From NCBI RefSeq assembly GCF_008370255.1, contig NZ_SEUI01000001.1, positions 618,897-682,896 of the forward strand: 64,000 bases of DNA, in the 5' to 3' direction. Origin of the DNA: Pseudoalteromonas sp. FUC4 (GTDB lineage Bacteria; Pseudomonadota; Gammaproteobacteria; Enterobacterales; Alteromonadaceae). The position numbers and the translations under genes are program-made. The first letter of the stretch is position 1, and each line of letters begins with the position of its first letter. The notes under the pieces are model-generated. The model made no database searches and was not told the origin of the DNA. It saw only the letters and a program-made list of their open reading frames with translations. This document shows positions 61,304-64,000 of this stretch, one piece after another.

Positions 61304-61522
61304 TCACTCAATAATGTCACCATCTGGGGCAATATTTTTAGCGTGTAGGCCTTTAGGCCCTTGTTCTAATTCGAATGTTACATCTTGACCAGCTTTAAGC
61401 GTTTTATAGCCGTCCATTACAATTGTTGAGTAATGAGCGAAGATATCATTCTCGCAGCCGTCTTCTACGATGAAACCAAAACCTTTGGCGTTGTTGAACC
61501 ATTTAACTTTACCACAAGCCAT
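61304..61522 (-). CDS. cspD: Cold shock-like protein CspD
   Basis: A 72-residue single cold shock domain: GKVKWFNNAKGFGFI (RNP1), DIFAHYSTI (RNP2-like) and VTFELEQGPKGLHAKNI. The acidic tail and divergent position next to clpS-clpA are typical of CspD, a stationary-phase DNA-replication inhibitor in E. coli. Confidence 0.93.
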   Translation of the reverse strand: MACGKVKWFNNAKGFGFIVEDGCENDIFAHYSTIVMDGYKTLKAGQDVTFELEQGPKGLHAKNIAPDGDIIE

Positions 61523-61721
61523 ACTTCTACATCCTTCAATAAGTTGACTAATTTAGTTATTCTAAACCGTATAATTTGCTAGACTGACTAAGGTTTAATC
61601 AATCTATGTTTGACTGTAGTTTATTTAGCCAACCAGTCAAGTGTTTTGAGTTATTTTTTAACATTTTATTTATTTTTTATTCAAGTTTGCTTGAGTTACA
61701 AAGACAAGACTATATTTAATT

Positions 61722-62039
61722 ATGAGTGGTATGAAAGATTCAGGTGTTATCGACACAGTTCGCGACAGTGAAAAGCAAAAGCTACAGCCGCCGCGAAAAT
61801 ATAAAGTTGTTTTAAATAACGACGACTACACGCCGATGGACTTCGTAATTGAAGTTTTAACGACGTTTTTTAATATGGATAGCGATAGAGCAACCGATGT
61901 GATGCTTCAGGTTCATGAAAAAGGTAAGGGTATTTGCGGTGTTTACAGCGCCGATGTTGCCCACACCAAAGTTGAACAAGTTAACCGTTACTCACGGGAT
62001 AACGAGCATCCACTGCTTTGTAGTTGTGAGCAGGAATAA
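61722..62039 (+). CDS. clpS: ATP-dependent Clp protease adaptor ClpS
   Basis: A 105-residue adaptor that delivers N-degron substrates to ClpAP. The hallmark [18 protein letters not shown] is present, as are [15 protein letters not shown] and a C-terminal [17 protein letters not shown] segment. Spacing of 93 bases to clpA and divergence from cspD are the usual arrangement. Confidence 0.96.
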   Translation: MSGMKDSGVIDTVRDSEKQKLQPPRKYKVVLNNDDYTPMDFVIEVLTTFFNMDSDRATDVMLQVHEKGKGICGVYSADVAHTKVEQVNRYSRDNEHPLLCSCEQE

Positions 62040-62062
62040 TACCAATTTAATACAATTGGTAT
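62039..62062 (+). repeat. Hairpin with TACCAATT ends, between clpS and clpA
   Basis: ATACCAATT / AATTGGTAT form a perfect 9-bp stem overlapping the clpS stop. A further ATACCAATT followed by GTGATCA starts at 62066, resembling the ends of the 165-bp element at 22973, so this may be an element remnant or an attenuator. Confidence 0.5.
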
Positions 62063-62132
62063 AAATACCAATTAGGGTGATCAAACATCCGATTGTTGTG
62101 GTATAAATTATTATCTCAGTAAGGGGTTGCCA

Positions 62133-64000
62133 ATGCTAAACAAAGACTTAGAACTCACTTTAAATGCCGCGTTTCGTGAAGCGCGCACTCGCCGTCATGA
62201 GTTTATGACCGTAGAGCACCTTTTACTTGCGCTATTAGATAATCCTTCTGCAGGAGAAGCATTAAACGCGTGTGGTGTTAATCTTTCAGGCTTAAAAACC
62301 GAATTATTAGAATTTATTGACGAAACAACACCCGTCATCCCAGATTTAGAAGAAGAACGTGAAACTCAGCCAACGCTTGGTTTTCAGCGTGTATTACAAC
62401 GTGCTGTGTTTCATGTGCAATCGTCAGGAAAAAACGAAGTGACGGGTGTCAATGTCCTGGTTGCTATTTTTTCTGAGCAAGAGAGCCAAGCCGTTTATTT
62501 ACTTAAAAAGCATGATGTATCGCGCTTAGATATTGTTAACTTTATTTCGCACGGCATTTCTAAAGCTGATGATGAACTAGGCGACGACAGCGATGATATA
62601 CATGAAGAAGTGCAAGAAGTTCAAAACGAAGAAGCAAGTAAGCTAGACAGCTTTACAACTAACTTAAACGCTCAGGCTCGTGAAGGTAATATTGACCCAC
62701 TGATTGGGCGCGACAGCGAGGTAGAGCGCACGGTACAAGTATTGTGTCGTCGTAAAAAGAATAACCCATTACTTGTTGGTGAAGCGGGCGTTGGTAAAAC
62801 AGCCATTGCTGAAGGTTTAGCGTACCGTATTGTGAATGAGCAAGTACCAGAAGTAATTGCTGATGCCGTTGTGTACTCTCTAGATATGGGGGCATTGCTT
62901 GCCGGTACTAAATACCGTGGCGATTTTGAAAAGCGCTTCAAAAGTTTATTAAAAGAGCTACAAGCACAACCTGGGTCTATTTTATTTATTGATGAAATAC
63001 ATACCATAATAGGTGCTGGCGCAGCGTCTGGTGGTGTTATGGACGCATCAAACTTACTTAAACCACTTCTTTCAAGTGGTAAGTTACGTTGTATGGGCTC
63101 AACCACTTACAATGAGTATAAAAATATTTTTGAGAAAGACCGTGCATTAGTACGCCGTTTTCAAAAAATTGATGTACTTGAACCAAGTGTTGCCGATACC
63201 ACTAAAATTTTAAATGGGTTAAAAGAGCGTTATGAAGAGCACCATGGTATTCGCTACACTCAAAAAGCATTAAAAGCAGCTGCTGAACTTAGTGCTAAAT
63301 ACATTAATGAGCGCCACTTGCCAGATAAAGCAATTGATGTAATTGATGAAGCGGGTGCTAACCAACGTTTACAGCCTAGTTCTAAACGTAAAAAAACCAT
63401 TGGTGTGGCTGATATAGAGCTAATAATATCGAAGATGGCACGTATTCCACCACAAAATGTGTCTTCAACAGATAAAGAGACGCTTAAAAATCTAGACCGT
63501 AATCTTAAGATGCTTGTGTTTGGACAAGATCAATCTATTGATGCGCTAACATCGGCTATTCGCTTATCTCGCTCAGGTTTATCAAGCGAAGAAAAACCAG
63601 TGGGTTCGTTCTTGTTTGCAGGCCCAACAGGTGTTGGTAAAACAGAAGTAACTAAGCAACTTGCTAAATGTATGGGTGTTGAGTTTATTCGTTTTGATAT
63701 GTCTGAGTATGTAGAGCGCCACGCAATCAGCCGACTAATTGGTGCTCCACCAGGATATGTTGGTTTTGAGCAAGGCGGGTTATTAACAGAAGCTGTGATT
63801 AAAAACCCACATGCAGTTGTACTACTAGATGAGATTGAAAAAGCGCATCCAGACATTTACAACATTTTACTACAAGTAATGGATCACGGTACGTTAACTG
63901 ATAATAACGGTCGTAAAGCCGATTTTAGAAATGTAGTTGTGGTAATGACAACTAACGCTGGTGTGCAAGAAACCACACGTAAGTCGATTGGTTTTACAGA
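62133..64000 (+). CDS. clpA: ATP-dependent Clp protease ATP-binding subunit ClpA, 3' partial
   Basis: The frame from ATG 62133 (AAGGGG upstream) stays open to the window end, covering 622 residues. Seen in order: N-terminal Clp repeats ([30 protein letters not shown]), an acidic linker, first AAA+ domain with Walker [10 protein letters not shown] and Walker [11 protein letters not shown], then the second AAA+ domain with [16 protein letters not shown] and [14 protein letters not shown]. No middle coiled-coil of ClpB type is present, which supports ClpA. Confidence 0.96.
   Translation, partial: MLNKDLELTLNAAFREARTRRHEFMTVEHLLLALLDNPSAGEALNACGVNLSGLKTELLEFIDETTPVIPDLEEERETQPTLGFQRVLQRAVFHVQSSGKNEVTGVNVLVAIFSEQESQAVYLLKKHDVSRLDIVNFISHGISKADDELGDDSDDIHEEVQEVQNEEASKLDSFTTNLNAQAREGNIDPLIGRDSEVERTVQVLCRRKKNNPLLVGEAGVGKTAIAEGLAYRIVNEQVPEVIADAVVYSLDMGALLAGTKYRGDFEKRFKSLLKELQAQPGSILFIDEIHTIIGAGAASGGVMDASNLLKPLLSSGKLRCMGSTTYNEYKNIFEKDRALVRRFQKIDVLEPSVADTTKILNGLKERYEEHHGIRYTQKALKAAAELSAKYINERHLPDKAIDVIDEAGANQRLQPSSKRKKTIGVADIELIISKMARIPPQNVSSTDKETLKNLDRNLKMLVFGQDQSIDALTSAIRLSRSGLSSEEKPVGSFLFAGPTGVGKTEVTKQLAKCMGVEFIRFDMSEYVERHAISRLIGAPPGYVGFEQGGLLTEAVIKNPHAVVLLDEIEKAHPDIYNILLQVMDHGTLTDNNGRKADFRNVVVVMTTNAGVQETTRKSIGFT

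Noticed and set aside
62672-63106. A 144-residue antisense frame inside clpA.
   Set aside because: Clear ClpA coding on the other strand explains the open frame.

Overview
The window looks like a chromosomal segment of a marine gammaproteobacterium, most likely Pseudoalteromonas. The reasons are AT-rich DNA, TonB receptors of the Alteromonadales type, a kappa-carrageenase close to that of P. carrageenovora, the housekeeping order icd / cspD / clpS-clpA, and short intergenic inverted-repeat elements carrying TACCAATTCC ends. The genus is inferred from remembered families; no search was run.

Layout. (1) 1-6332: the end of an exopolysaccharide export operon, ordered like vpsL-M-N-O-P of Vibrio with a CpsB/YwqE-type PHP phosphatase inserted: sugar-1-phosphate transferase (cut by the window edge), outer-membrane barrel, Wza-like protein, Wzc-like tyrosine autokinase, phosphatase and a VpsP-like protein. 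(2) About 6.9-48.6 kb: a large polysaccharide utilisation locus for kappa/iota-type carrageenan. It holds a kappa-carrageenase, a second GH16 enzyme, a clan GH-A glycosidase, three S1 sulfatases, three TonB-dependent receptors, a surface glycan-binding-type lipoprotein, two FG-GAP/ASPIC lipoproteins, a secreted beta-propeller lipoprotein, an octahaem cytochrome with TPRs, a sugar MFS transporter and a complete cytoplasmic oxidative route. (3) 48.7-49.3 kb: two tRNA-Val(GAC) genes alternating with three degenerate tRNA-derived repeats. (4) 49.3-64 kb: ordinary chromosome (DUF3080-type lipoprotein, MATE pump, riboflavin synthase, fructosamine kinase-like protein, DUF445, an amidohydrolase pair, monomeric isocitrate dehydrogenase, CspD, ClpS, start of ClpA).

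How the locus works (inference from families and order). Surface and periplasmic GH16 enzymes cut the polymer, TonB receptors import oligosaccharides, and sulfatases and exo-acting hydrolases reduce them to D-galactose and 3,6-anhydro-D-galactose, which enter through the MFS transporter. Anhydrogalactose is oxidised by DauA and ring-opened by DauB. Galactose appears to be handled by a De Ley-Doudoroff route (mutarotase, SDR dehydrogenase, SMP-30 lactonase, DgoD dehydratase). Both branches meet at 2-keto-3-deoxygalactonate, which the kinase and aldolase at 41359-42977 turn into pyruvate and glyceraldehyde-3-phosphate.

Regulation. A 15-bp operator-like palindrome, AAACAT-N3-ATGTTT, occurs nine times, ahead of nearly every transcription unit of the locus, including the one encoding two tandem FadR-type GntR regulators. 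The second GH16 unit is the main exception: a 165-bp MITE-like element lies directly upstream of it. The most interesting open points are this regulon, the octahaem cytochrome inside it, the absence of a recognisable anhydrogalactosidase, the paired ASPIC-domain lipoproteins, and the rtT-like tRNA repeats.
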